59,958 bases of DNA from Candidatus Nanopelagicales bacterium. Its GTDB lineage: Bacteria; Actinomycetota; Actinomycetes; S36-B12. The notes under the pieces are model-generated. The model saw only the letters and a program-made list of their open reading frames with translations, was not told the origin of the DNA and ran no database searches. The position numbers were made by a program, and so were the translations under genes. The stretch lies in the NCBI GenBank assembly GCA_018402075.1, contig JAGYJP010000008.1, positions 1-59,958 on the forward strand, in the 5' to 3' direction. Below are positions 1 to 8,177 of this stretch, piece after piece. Position 1 is the first letter of the stretch, and every line of letters starts with the position of its first letter.

Positions 1-404
1 TCACCACAGGTTGGCACGTGTCTGTTCGCAGACGACTTGACGAAGGGCTTTATGAATTCGGTGGGCTGGATTGAGGGATCCGCTCAGGAGTCGCAGATTC
101 GAACTCAAGCCTCACTTCAACCAGCATGGTTGCTATTACAACTACTCAATCACTTTCGGTCACAACATTAAGTGGCGTGTCCGCTCTGCACTGCGCAACC
201 CAGACATGCCACTTTCCGTGGCTAACTCAAGGAAAGAGCCTCGTTTGCCAATCGTGTGTCTTCGACCCGGGCCCAGAGCGCGGCTCTGTTAGCTTGATTG
301 CTGGTTAGATCTTTTGCTTGATCGCCTTGGCCTTCTTGCAAGGCGGGGAGTGGGTCACCAATGGTGGCTCCCCCTTTGCATGACCAGCTTTAGACCTCTA
401 TCAC

Positions 405-433
405 TTGACGCCTACATACCTGACACCTATATA
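405..433 (+). promoter_or_regulatory. Sigma70-type promoter for the CitE/MaoC/CoA-transferase operon
   Basis: A -35 box TTGACG (405-410) and a -10 box TATATA (428-433) are separated by exactly 17 bases. Transcription would start near 440, leaving a leader of about 95 bases. The island operator at 503-516 then lies about 65 bases inside the transcript, so repression here would work by blocking elongation unless a weaker promoter nearer the operator is used. Confidence 0.55.
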
Positions 434-502
434 CCGGTGTTCTCTATGTCGAGGTTTCCTTCGATGTGCCAGCAATCCCGAGTCACAATCCACCCGCCAC
501 TC

Positions 503-516
503 TGGTATCGTTTCCA
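503..516. promoter_or_regulatory. LacI-family operator, site 1
   Basis: TGGTATCGTTTCCA, 20 bases before the GTG start at 536. One of ten related palindromes in the island; the probable binder is the LacI-family protein encoded at 14681-15721. Confidence 0.75.
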
Positions 517-535
517 CTCTACTCGAGGAGGATCC

Positions 536-1483
536 GTGCGCTCTCGTCGCTCAAATCTTGCTGTGCCGGGATCTAGCCCGAAAATGCTTGATAAGGCTCG
601 TGGTTTGCAGGTTGATCAGGTTTTCATGGATATCGAGGATGCCGTTGCTCCGCTGGCCAAACCCCAAGCGCGAAAGAATATTGTGGCCGCCCTCAATGAG
701 GGTGGTTTTGATGGCAAGGTGCGTTCGGTTCGGGTCAATGACTGGACCACTCAGTGGACCTATGCAGATGTCATAGAAGTTGTGGGGCAAGCGGGTGCGA
801 ATCTTGATTGCATCATGTTGCCCAAGGTTCAAACCGCGGATCAGATCGTTGCTCTTGATCTGCTTTTGACCCAGGTGGAGAAATCTAATGGGTTAGAGGT
901 GGGTCGGATTGGGATTGAAGCTCAAATTGAAAATGCCTTAGGGCTGATCAATGTCGATGCTATTGCGCAGGCCAGTCCTCGCGTGGAGACCATTATTTTT
1001 GGTCCGGCTGATTTCATGGCCAGCATCAACATGAAATCTCTCGTGGTGGGTGAGCAGCCGCCAGGCTATGACACCGGAGACGCCTATCACTACATCTTGA
1101 TGCGCATTCTCATGGCTGCTAGAGCATTTGATAAACAAGCAATCGATGGACCGTACCTGCAGATCAAAGACGTTGAGGGCTATCGTCGTGTTGCCGGTCG
1201 TTCGGCGGCGTTGGGCTTTGATGGCAAGTGGGTTTTGCACCCCGGTCAGATTGAGGCCGCCAATGAAATCTATTCGCCTCGGCAAGAGGACTACGACCAA
1301 GCCGAACTGATTCTGGACGCTTATGACTTCTACACATCTGCTGCAGGCGGAGCCAAGGGCGCTGCCATGTTGGGCGATGAAATGATCGACGAAGCATCAC
1401 GCAAAATGGCACTGGTTGTTGCAGGCAAAGGCCGCGCTGCAGGAATGACTCGCACACAAACATTCGCGAAGTCAGAGGACTGA
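536..1483 (+). CDS. CitE/HpcH-HpaI family acyl-CoA lyase (citramalyl-CoA or malyl-CoA lyase type)
   Basis: The protein has 315 residues, the normal size for CitE-like lyases, which cleave beta-hydroxyacyl-CoA thioesters such as citramalyl-CoA or malyl-CoA in a Mg2+-dependent TIM barrel. Visible signatures are the N-terminal VPGSSPKMLDKA, the MDIEDAVAP motif at residues 31-39 (usually LDLEDAV), IMLPKV, IGIEAQIENALGL, IFGPADFMASI and WVLHPGQIEAAN. The open frame extends upstream to 314, but the GTG at 536 is chosen because GAGGAGG (525-531) lies just before it and the family N-terminus begins there; the extension would also cover the operator. It is the first gene of a four-gene operon with a MaoC hydratase and a class III CoA-transferase, the same trio as itaconate degradation (ict-ich-ccl, ripABC). 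Family sure, substrate inferred. Confidence 0.88.
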   Translation: MRSRRSNLAVPGSSPKMLDKARGLQVDQVFMDIEDAVAPLAKPQARKNIVAALNEGGFDGKVRSVRVNDWTTQWTYADVIEVVGQAGANLDCIMLPKVQTADQIVALDLLLTQVEKSNGLEVGRIGIEAQIENALGLINVDAIAQASPRVETIIFGPADFMASINMKSLVVGEQPPGYDTGDAYHYILMRILMAARAFDKQAIDGPYLQIKDVEGYRRVAGRSAALGFDGKWVLHPGQIEAANEIYSPRQEDYDQAELILDAYDFYTSAAGGAKGAAMLGDEMIDEASRKMALVVAGKGRAAGMTRTQTFAKSED

Positions 1484-1486
1484 CCC

Positions 1487-2044
1487 ATGACCGAAGAAAA
1501 AACACCCACTCTGATTCCAGCGCAGCTGGGCCGCTTTTGGGAAGACTTCGAAGTGGGCACCGTGTACCAACATCCCTTTGGGCGAACAATTTCCGAGACA
1601 GACTCAACGTGGTTCACGCTGCTGACCTGTAACACCAATCAAAACCACTTTAATGCGCATCTTGCCCAGTCGAATCCCATCACGGGAGGGCGAATAATCG
1701 TCAACTCTGGCCTGACAGTTGCTTTAGTTCTGGGACTTTCCGTGATCGACATGAGTCAGAATGCTGTCGCAAACCTTGGCTGGACCGACATCAAGCTGAC
1801 ACATCCGGCCTATATTGGCGACACTATTTACGCCGAGAGTATTTGCCTGGAAAAGCGCCGATCGTCTTCTCGGCCAGAGTTGGGGATTATCCGCATGAAG
1901 ACCCGAGGCCTGAACCAGGAAGGCGATGAAATTGTTTCGTGGTTCCGCTCGGTCATGATCCCTCTGCGCACTAGTGGTATTGGTCAGGACTACTTCCCCG
2001 AGGCCAAGACCGGTCGGCTAAAACTAGAGAGCGAGGAGGGCTAA
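1487..2044 (+). CDS. MaoC-like acyl-CoA hydratase (itaconyl/mesaconyl-CoA hydratase type)
   Basis: This 185-residue hotdog-fold protein belongs to the MaoC dehydratase family, which adds water to an enoyl-CoA. The hydratase motif region is NTNQNHFNAHLA at residues 49-60, preceded by GRTISETDSTWF and followed by GRIIVNSGLTVALV. The single-domain length fits the itaconyl-CoA or mesaconyl-CoA hydratases that work beside CitE-like lyases. It starts 3 bases after the lyase stop and ends 6 bases before the CoA-transferase, so the three are surely cotranscribed. In the inferred scheme it makes the beta-hydroxyacyl-CoA that the upstream gene product cleaves. Substrate is inferred from context only. 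Confidence 0.85.
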   Translation: MTEEKTPTLIPAQLGRFWEDFEVGTVYQHPFGRTISETDSTWFTLLTCNTNQNHFNAHLAQSNPITGGRIIVNSGLTVALVLGLSVIDMSQNAVANLGWTDIKLTHPAYIGDTIYAESICLEKRRSSSRPELGIIRMKTRGLNQEGDEIVSWFRSVMIPLRTSGIGQDYFPEAKTGRLKLESEEG

Positions 2045-2050
2045 AACCTC

Positions 2051-3172
2051 ATGGCCGCCGAAGCGACACATCCCCTCTCCGGAGTCACAGTCGTCGATCT
2101 GACCTCAAATGTGGCGGCCCCTTTCGCCACCGCCGTTCTCGCCGATCTAGGAGCTGATGTAATCCACGTTGAGAGCCCCGCTGGCGATGACTGTCGGCGA
2201 ATGGCTCCCACGATCGATTCGAGTTCGGCATATTTTCAAGTGGTCAATCGCAACAAGCAGGGCGCCGTCCTTGATATCCGCGTTGAGGCTGACTATCAGG
2301 GACTCATGCAGATGATTGCGAACGCAGACGTTTTTGTGACCAACCTTCGGCCTGGCAAACTTGAGCGACTTGGCCTCGATGGAGCGAGCCTTCGAGCCCG
2401 CTTTCCAAGACTGATCCACGCGAGTCTCTCAGCCTATGGACCTGTGGGAGCCGAGCGGGACAAACCCGGATACGACGCCGTGCTTCAAGCGCGCACCGGC
2501 ATTGCCAGCGTGACGGGTACAACCGATGGCCCACCAGTGAGGGTGGGCGTATCAATTCTTGATGTCGGCGCAGGGACATGGCTTGCCCTCGGCATCATTG
2601 CGGCCCTTTACCACCGCGAACAGACTGGTGAGGGAGGTGAAGTGGCTACTTCACTTTTCGAAACCGGCGCTTCATGGGCCTCGTATCATGTGGCGGCTCA
2701 CCAAGTGACCGGGCTACCGTCGAAGCGTCACGGCAGCGGTCACCCCGCATTTTCCCCGTATGGAATTTTCCACACCGGCAATGGAGAAATCTGTATCGGT
2801 ATCGGGAGCGATGCCCTCTTCAGGCAGCTCTGCTCGTCCCTGGAACGTTCCGACCTTCCCGAGGATCCCCGATTCATCACAAATCAGGATCGATCAGACA
2901 ACGCCGCTGCACTACGTGTCGAGTTGGAGTCTTCGATGGCCCACTCATCAGCAGAAGAGTTAGCGCAACAGTTGGGGCGAGCCGGCCTACCGGTCGATGC
3001 CGTGCACCGTCCCGAAGATCTTCTTGCAGACCCTCAGGCAATCGAGACGGGAATCCTCCTAGAGATTCCTGGCAGTGATCTGATAATCCCCGGGTTACCG
3101 TTGACTTTTGACGGGTCTCGACCCCAAATTCGCTCAGGAGCCCCGTTTCTCCACACCGACCATCAGAACTGA
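2051..3172 (+). CDS. Class III (CaiB/BaiF, Frc-type) CoA-transferase
   Basis: This 373-residue protein is a family III CoA-transferase, which moves CoA between carboxylic acids through an aspartyl-CoA anhydride. The N-terminus has the usual SGVTVVDLTSNVAAPFAT and LADLGADVIHVESPAGDD. The catalytic aspartate is most likely D171 in the segment SILDVGAG, matching the Asp at about 169 in formyl-CoA transferase. The start is supported by GAGGAGGG ending 10 bases upstream. It completes the activation-hydration-cleavage set with the MaoC and CitE genes; a C5 dicarboxylate such as itaconate or mesaconate is the best guess for the acid it activates. Confidence 0.87.
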   Translation: MAAEATHPLSGVTVVDLTSNVAAPFATAVLADLGADVIHVESPAGDDCRRMAPTIDSSSAYFQVVNRNKQGAVLDIRVEADYQGLMQMIANADVFVTNLRPGKLERLGLDGASLRARFPRLIHASLSAYGPVGAERDKPGYDAVLQARTGIASVTGTTDGPPVRVGVSILDVGAGTWLALGIIAALYHREQTGEGGEVATSLFETGASWASYHVAAHQVTGLPSKRHGSGHPAFSPYGIFHTGNGEICIGIGSDALFRQLCSSLERSDLPEDPRFITNQDRSDNAAALRVELESSMAHSSAEELAQQLGRAGLPVDAVHRPEDLLADPQAIETGILLEIPGSDLIIPGLPLTFDGSRPQIRSGAPFLHTDHQN

Positions 3173-3181
3173 GTTGACACG

Positions 3182-4018
3182 ATGGTGGTGCTAGCGCTGG
3201 CGTTGGCTGCCACGGCTGCAGGGGCCTTGGGCACGTATCTCACCAAGTCGATTTCACTTCGAATGCCAACGTGGCAAGCGGTCGGACCCCTCTTCGCCAT
3301 TAACGCGCTACTGGTGATTCCGCTAATTCCCCTCGGACCCGCATGGCAGATTTACCAGTGGCAGGTGATAGCCCTCCATCTCGGATCAGTCGTATTGCTG
3401 TGCGGCACGACTGCCTGCATTTTCATTCTCATCACTCGAGGTCGGGCCTCCGGTGTCGCCGTGGGTCAGGCACTATCCCCTGCCGCAACACTCGTGGCCG
3501 CACCTCTCCTTCTTAGTACCCAACTGCGACCAATCACCCTCCTCGCCGTCGGTGCCTTAATGTTGGGCTCCCTCATACCTTTGCGTCACAGTTTCGTGGG
3601 GCTCGGTTCGACCGAAACGGTCGCAATCCTGATCGCCTTAGGTTTGGGCACCGGGTTACTCACCGTCCTCACCGCCTTACTCGCCATGCGGGGTGTCGGG
3701 CTACCAGAGACCTACATAATTCGTGCCGGCCTAGCCGCAGTGGTTTACTTTATGATCGCGCCCCCGACCGCAGTTCGGCTCAAAGACATTCCTCCATTAA
3801 CCATTCGCTCGACCTTCGTCACCGCAAGTTTCCTTTTGACAATTCTTGCCGTGCAAATTGGCGACGTGGTAGTCATTCAGTCCGTACTCGCCACAATGCC
3901 GCTGATGGTTATCGGTATCGAATGGATGCGCCACCAGCGACGTCCGGATCCCGCTATCGTCACCGGGAGCCTGATCGCTTTTATTGGACTCGTGCTCCTG
4001 CTCGCCGTGTCCTTCTAA
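3182..4018 (+). CDS. DMT/EamA-like membrane transporter (intact paralogue)
   Basis: This 278-residue, very hydrophobic protein has about ten predicted membrane segments arranged as two halves, as in the drug/metabolite transporter superfamily. Typical stretches are GALGTYLTKSISLRMPTWQA and VAVGQALSPAATLVAAPLL. It is the last gene of the CitE operon (9-base gap after the CoA-transferase), so it may move the acid handled by the operon in or out. No strong ribosome site precedes the ATG, which fits translational coupling. A paralogue of exactly the same length lies at 28708-29544 but has three internal stops. Confidence 0.75.
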   Translation: MVVLALALAATAAGALGTYLTKSISLRMPTWQAVGPLFAINALLVIPLIPLGPAWQIYQWQVIALHLGSVVLLCGTTACIFILITRGRASGVAVGQALSPAATLVAAPLLLSTQLRPITLLAVGALMLGSLIPLRHSFVGLGSTETVAILIALGLGTGLLTVLTALLAMRGVGLPETYIIRAGLAAVVYFMIAPPTAVRLKDIPPLTIRSTFVTASFLLTILAVQIGDVVVIQSVLATMPLMVIGIEWMRHQRRPDPAIVTGSLIAFIGLVLLLAVSF

Positions 4019-4046
4019 GCAAACTCACTGAATTGGCGCATTGTCC

Positions 4047-5567
4047 TTAATCGCTGTCAGATCCCGAAGAACTTGGTGTCCACTCAATATCTTCAAATGG
4101 GAACAGCGGCACTGGGCGTTTGACAAATGGCAACGTTGCAAGGTTGGCTGCAGTTGGTCCGTCTGTATCTGCCAATACGCTGCCGGACGACACCGGATCA
4201 AAGCCAGCTCGATAGGAGACGTGTGACTTCGCCTGGAGAAGCCGCTGCTCAGAGATGTCGATCCCAGCTGCAATGTAGAGAGCAGGATCAATGACACGTA
4301 CGGGCAGGGAATGTAAAACCAGAGTGATGTCCCCCACCTCAAACACAACAGCTGCCCCCGGATCGTCAATCACACCAAAAGCGGCTGGGTGGGTATAGGT
4401 GATTTTTCCCTGCCACACTCGACGAACCACTCCTGAAACGTTCGTGCTTGCATTGAATGACTCAGGGGGGCCGCTACCCACAACAAGAACAGTCGCTGAG
4501 CCCTCCCCCGCCTTCATTGCCGCCGCCACCGCCGATGCATCGGTAATGCTGAGAGCAGATGGACCTGAAGGAAGTCCGGACCGCTGCCGGTCGAGTAAGG
4601 CGCGCAGAACCCTGGTGCTATCGCCTAGGGAACCACCATTGGTCGCGTCACCGATATCTGCAATGACGAAAACACCGGACTGGGAAACGGCCATTTCGAT
4701 CGCCTCGGTAACCGGGACTGCGGTAGAGACAATGAAACTGTGCCGGGCATTCCATGCATTCACGGCAATTTCCGTGGCAGCTCTTTCCGCAAGAAGGGGA
4801 TCGGCATTCGTCGTAACAACCACCGACCAGCCCAGTTCGGGAACATCAAGCCATGGTTGGGTGCACAACAAAGCTGCAGCTAATACCCCTTGTGATTCTG
4901 CTACGTCACACAGTCCTTGAAGTTCGCGAAAGGGTTCTAGATGTGAATTATGTTGTTCAGGTGGAGTGATCATTGGAATTCGCACTTGCCGGCACACTGG
5001 GGAAATCTCGCCGAGCACCGTACGCGCAAGAAGTTGCCCCGCCTGGTAACCCGTGCGATACAGATCCACATGCGGACAGGTGCGATATGCGGTCACAATG
5101 TCACAATTTTCCGTCATCTGTTCGGTCATGTACGCATGAAGGTCAAGACTCACGGCAATGGGGACGTCATGCCCCAGTCTCCGACGCAGATCTCTCAGTA
5201 ATTCTCCTTCGGGATCGTCGAGACCCGTTACCAGCGCCGAACCATGGAGCATCAAATACACACCTGCTATATCGGGAGTGCATCGCTTGAGAATCTCCTG
5301 TTGGATGCGATCAAAGGCTTCGCGCGCGACCTTGGCTCCCGGCGAAGCAACCGCAACTACCGCCCCCACAGGTGTCAGGTTCGCCTCTATTACGGCATCC
5401 CACGCTCCAGCGAGTTCGTTCGCAGGCCCCGCCGTGTCACGGCCTATTGAATCGCCGACAGCCCACACCTGGCGTTCAAAATCCGCGAGCGATGTTTCGC
5501 TCGGGACAAAACTGTTCGCTTCGATCGAGAAAGCCGCCATGAGTATGCGAGGTGTGGGTACGTTCAT
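4047..5567 (-). CDS. M81 family metallohydrolase (MlrC-like)
   Basis: The protein has 506 residues and matches the MlrC (microcystinase C-like) family, with an N-terminal DUF1485-type metallohydrolase domain and a C-terminal MlrC domain. Likely zinc ligands are the histidines in SLDLHAYMTEQ and YRTCPHVDLYRTG; MTPPEQHNS-like residues follow. The N-terminus after the chosen start, PRILMAAFSIEANSFVPSET, is the usual family beginning. ATG 5567 is chosen over an in-frame ATG at 5603 because GAGAGG sits 6 bases before it. It is the third gene of a minus-strand operon (enolase, MmgE/PrpD, M81) read from near 7982. Members outside microcystin degradation act on unknown amides or lactones, so the substrate is open. 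Confidence 0.82.
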   Translation of the reverse strand: MNVPTPRILMAAFSIEANSFVPSETSLADFERQVWAVGDSIGRDTAGPANELAGAWDAVIEANLTPVGAVVAVASPGAKVAREAFDRIQQEILKRCTPDIAGVYLMLHGSALVTGLDDPEGELLRDLRRRLGHDVPIAVSLDLHAYMTEQMTENCDIVTAYRTCPHVDLYRTGYQAGQLLARTVLGEISPVCRQVRIPMITPPEQHNSHLEPFRELQGLCDVAESQGVLAAALLCTQPWLDVPELGWSVVVTTNADPLLAERAATEIAVNAWNARHSFIVSTAVPVTEAIEMAVSQSGVFVIADIGDATNGGSLGDSTRVLRALLDRQRSGLPSGPSALSITDASAVAAAMKAGEGSATVLVVGSGPPESFNASTNVSGVVRRVWQGKITYTHPAAFGVIDDPGAAVVFEVGDITLVLHSLPVRVIDPALYIAAGIDISEQRLLQAKSHVSYRAGFDPVSSGSVLADTDGPTAANLATLPFVKRPVPLFPFEDIEWTPSSSGSDSD

Positions 5568-5642
5568 TGAGTGCCTCTCACTAGTGTGATTTGTCATTGG
5601 CATACATGTCTGTGCACCTATCTGGTTGTTCGCAGCCGGAGT

Positions 5643-6845
5643 TCACGGTAGAAGTACCTCCCTGAGTTCCGCTCCGAATATCTTGCTGGAAAGGGCTACC
5701 TGAGCGAAATCCATGATGCTCGGTTCGGTGAAATTCAAGATTGTTGACCATTTCCGATTCAATGCGATCTGCGTGCTCGGCTCCGAGAGCATGGGAGGCG
5801 ATGAAACTTCGATCGATCCCTCTCCTGTCTCAGTTGTAACCGTCACATTTGAATAGCCTGCGGGTAGGTCCGTTGAGTAAAGCTCAACGATCTGGACGAA
5901 CGCGTCGAGATTGCACGGAGTGTCCGCCAGAAAAGGATCCGCTCCTGCCCAAGCACGAAGTGCACTCAAGCGAGCGTCCCACCAGGGACCGCCGACTTCA
6001 CCGTCGACAAGTGATCGAATTCCTTCCGGTACACCTATTCGAATACTGCGTACATCGCCACTGACTCGCGTGCGGAGTGTGGAGGTCGCGGCTACGACCG
6101 ACTGCAGGAAACCCGAGACCGGGTAGAGGCGAACTGAGGCATCCAGAACTCCACGACGAACGCGGGGTTCTCCTTTGGACCCGACCCCTGACATGGCCTG
6201 CACCAATCCACCCAGACCATCAATCGGAGCGAACACGGCTTCCGCTCCCACGGATGCAGCCCGAGCGGCCATCAGTCCAAGTGTTGTCGCTGCTGCCCGA
6301 TTAAAACTCGCTGCCCCTCGCCGTTCTCGGGCAGCTAGGGCAAGACCTCCCACATTCGCGGCAGCAAGTTTCAGTGCGCGCAGATGATTAGTGTCGGATA
6401 ATTCGAGCATCACACTGGCCGCGCTTGCTGCTCCGAGGGCACCCGCGGTGGCGGTGACATGCCATGTGGCCCGATGTGTGGTTCCTAGGTGATCGGCAAT
6501 TGTGGCCGCCGTCGTATAGCCAGCTCGTGCCGCTTGGCTCAGTAGGTTGCCCGAACTGTCACTGTGCATTGCAAGGGCGAGCGCCACCGGCCAGACAACG
6601 GATCCAGGATGGTGCAGCGAATACCAGTCGACATCATCTAAGTCGATCGCGCTGGAACGGAGCGCAAGGAGCGCAGCAATGCCGGCAACACCGTCCTGCA
6701 TAAAAGGACCTGCGTCATAACGACTTCGACCGGCATCTGCACAGGCGAGGAAATCTGCTAAGAGGAGTTCTAACCGTGCACTCTCAGCGGCTTCTGTTGA
6801 TGTCGACGCACTCGTCGACACAAGTTGTTCCAACAGCGCATCCAT
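5643..6845 (-). CDS. MmgE/PrpD family protein
   Basis: This protein of 400 residues belongs to the MmgE/PrpD family, which includes 2-methylcitrate dehydratase, cis-aconitate decarboxylase and many uncharacterised dehydratases, epimerases or decarboxylases. Visible signatures are HHPGSVVWPVALALAM, the glycine-rich GYTTAATIADHLG and HVTATAGALGAASAAS. It is somewhat shorter than the 450-480 residues common in PrpD, mostly in the N-terminal part. It sits 12 bases after an enolase-superfamily gene and upstream of the M81 hydrolase in one operon. Because cis-aconitate decarboxylase, which makes itaconate, lies in this family, a link to the C5-acid operon at 536-4018 is conceivable but unproven. 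Confidence 0.8.
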   Translation of the reverse strand: MDALLEQLVSTSASTSTEAAESARLELLLADFLACADAGRSRYDAGPFMQDGVAGIAALLALRSSAIDLDDVDWYSLHHPGSVVWPVALALAMHSDSSGNLLSQAARAGYTTAATIADHLGTTHRATWHVTATAGALGAASAASVMLELSDTNHLRALKLAAANVGGLALAARERRGAASFNRAAATTLGLMAARAASVGAEAVFAPIDGLGGLVQAMSGVGSKGEPRVRRGVLDASVRLYPVSGFLQSVVAATSTLRTRVSGDVRSIRIGVPEGIRSLVDGEVGGPWWDARLSALRAWAGADPFLADTPCNLDAFVQIVELYSTDLPAGYSNVTVTTETGEGSIEVSSPPMLSEPSTQIALNRKWSTILNFTEPSIMDFAQVALSSKIFGAELREVLLP

Positions 6846-6857
6846 TGGCCAGACCCG

Positions 6858-7982
6858 TTACTGTCGATAGCGATCAATGACGTCCTGTTGAATGTCAATT
6901 CCTAAACCAGGACGCTCAAGTGGTGGGTACACCCACCCATTGACATGCTCAATGGGCTCAGATACCAACTCATGTTGCATAGGATTTCGGACCGGCTTGA
7001 ATTCGAAGAGTTTGCATGCAGGAGAACTGAAACTGACTGCAAGACTGGCTGCACTCACGATGGCGGAAGACCACGCATGTGCGTTTGCCTGTCGTCGATA
7101 TGCAAGGACCCGATCTGTCACTTTCTTGAATCCGGTGATGCCTTCACCACGACCTGGATCCACGCCCATGACATCGCAGGTGCCCGTCGCTAGGACTCGT
7201 TCGAAGCCTTCAAGTGTCCATTCTTTTTCGCCGTATGCGATAAGGGTCGTCGTTTTGGAACGGAGGTTGGCGTAACCTTCCGGATCCCATGCACCCAGTG
7301 GTTCTTCTATCCAGGTCAGGTTGTATTCATCGAAAGCTTGTACTCTCCGGATGGCCGTGGAGACATCCCAGACGACGGCAATACCACAGTCGATCATCAG
7401 CATCTTGTCAGGACCAATTGCCTCACGCATTGATCGGACATACTCCACATCACGATTGTGTTCGTAGCCGAGATGGGCATCGCCACGTTTTCCGAAACCC
7501 ACTTTCATTCCTTGTAGCCCAGTGGAGAGCCACTCCTGAGCCTCCTCGGCCATGGCCGGTATCGACTCGTAGTGGGCGTGCGAAGAAGCTATGGCCGGCA
7601 ACCGCTCATGTACTGGGCCACCCAGTAATTCCAAAACGGAAACCCCGAGTGCTTTGCCCTTGATGTCCCAGAGTGCGATGTCAATCGCCGAGATCGCATA
7701 AGAAGCTATCCCTCCTCCGTAGCCGTACCACCACGCACGGTTCTTCAGCAACTGCCAGATTGCCTCGACATGCATGGGATCTTTCCCAATAATCAGATCT
7801 GCCATACCTTCGATGATCGCGGCCACGGCTGGATTCGCTTCGGGGAACTGAGTGATTGATTCACCCCATCCAACAATGCCGTCATCGGTTGTGATCTTGA
7901 CCAGACACAGGTATCGCGTGGCATTGAAGTCATTAGGTTCGGGGTAGGCAACCGGTATTGGTTCGACCTTGACAATTTTCAT
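6858..7982 (-). CDS. Mandelate racemase/muconate-lactonizing type enolase (sugar-acid dehydratase-like), copy 1
   Basis: At 374 residues this is a standard-length enolase-superfamily member. Catalytic residues are visible: lysine in GMKVGFG, three metal ligands in MIDCG, WIEEPL and YGEKE, and a histidine in NAHAWSS as in the mandelate racemase subgroup. Such enzymes abstract the alpha proton of a carboxylate; in sugar islands they usually dehydrate aldonic acids to 2-keto-3-deoxy acids. AGGAGG lies about 8 bases before the ATG. It leads the operon enolase, MmgE/PrpD, M81 and is divergent from the CoA-transferase at 8178, with operator site 2 between them. Specific sugar acid unknown. Confidence 0.87.
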   Translation of the reverse strand: MKIVKVEPIPVAYPEPNDFNATRYLCLVKITTDDGIVGWGESITQFPEANPAVAAIIEGMADLIIGKDPMHVEAIWQLLKNRAWWYGYGGGIASYAISAIDIALWDIKGKALGVSVLELLGGPVHERLPAIASSHAHYESIPAMAEEAQEWLSTGLQGMKVGFGKRGDAHLGYEHNRDVEYVRSMREAIGPDKMLMIDCGIAVVWDVSTAIRRVQAFDEYNLTWIEEPLGAWDPEGYANLRSKTTTLIAYGEKEWTLEGFERVLATGTCDVMGVDPGRGEGITGFKKVTDRVLAYRRQANAHAWSSAIVSAASLAVSFSSPACKLFEFKPVRNPMQHELVSEPIEHVNGWVYPPLERPGLGIDIQQDVIDRYRQ

Positions 7983-8121
7983 TGGGCGATGTCCTCCTTG
8001 TGCAGTTCCGGTGGTGCGGTGTCATAAAGCCAGCCAGCGATGCAATCACTTCACCTGATCAGGCAAAACTGCCCGACTCTGTCGATGGCAGCCAAGCCAT
8101 TTCCTGCTTGAGTGAAATACT

Positions 8122-8135
8122 GGTATCGTTTCCAA
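8122..8135. promoter_or_regulatory. LacI-family operator, site 2
   Basis: TGGTATCGTTTCCA, identical to site 1, lies between the divergent enolase operon (start 7982) and the CoA-transferase (start 8178). It is 42 bases before the CoA-transferase and could serve both directions. Confidence 0.75.
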
Positions 8136-8177
8136 ACACTATCGCATCACCTTTTCGAGCACAAGTGGAGTTGTTGA

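Larger units (their letters stand above)
1..535. other. Leading non-coding region upstream of the CitE-operon
   Basis: No convincing gene is seen. Plus-strand frame 1 is open from the window edge to a TAA at 169-171 and could be the last 56 codons of a gene cut by the edge, but the peptide resembles nothing I recognise and has no support beyond being open. An inverted repeat (cgccttg at 323-329 with caaggcg at 339-345) has no T-run. The useful content is a good promoter at 405-433 and a LacI-type operator at 503-516, both serving the operon that starts at 536. Confidence 0.5.

Noticed and set aside
95..120. GATTCGAAC stretch resembling a tRNA T-arm on the minus strand
   Set aside because: The flanking bases do not form a 5-bp T-stem, and no acceptor, D or anticodon arm can be built around it.
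1..171. Open plus-strand frame from the window edge, possible end of a gene
   Set aside because: 56 codons with no recognisable motif; being open over this length is weak evidence.
323..345. Inverted repeat cgccttg/caaggcg as a terminator
   Set aside because: No T-run follows and no gene end is recognised before it.
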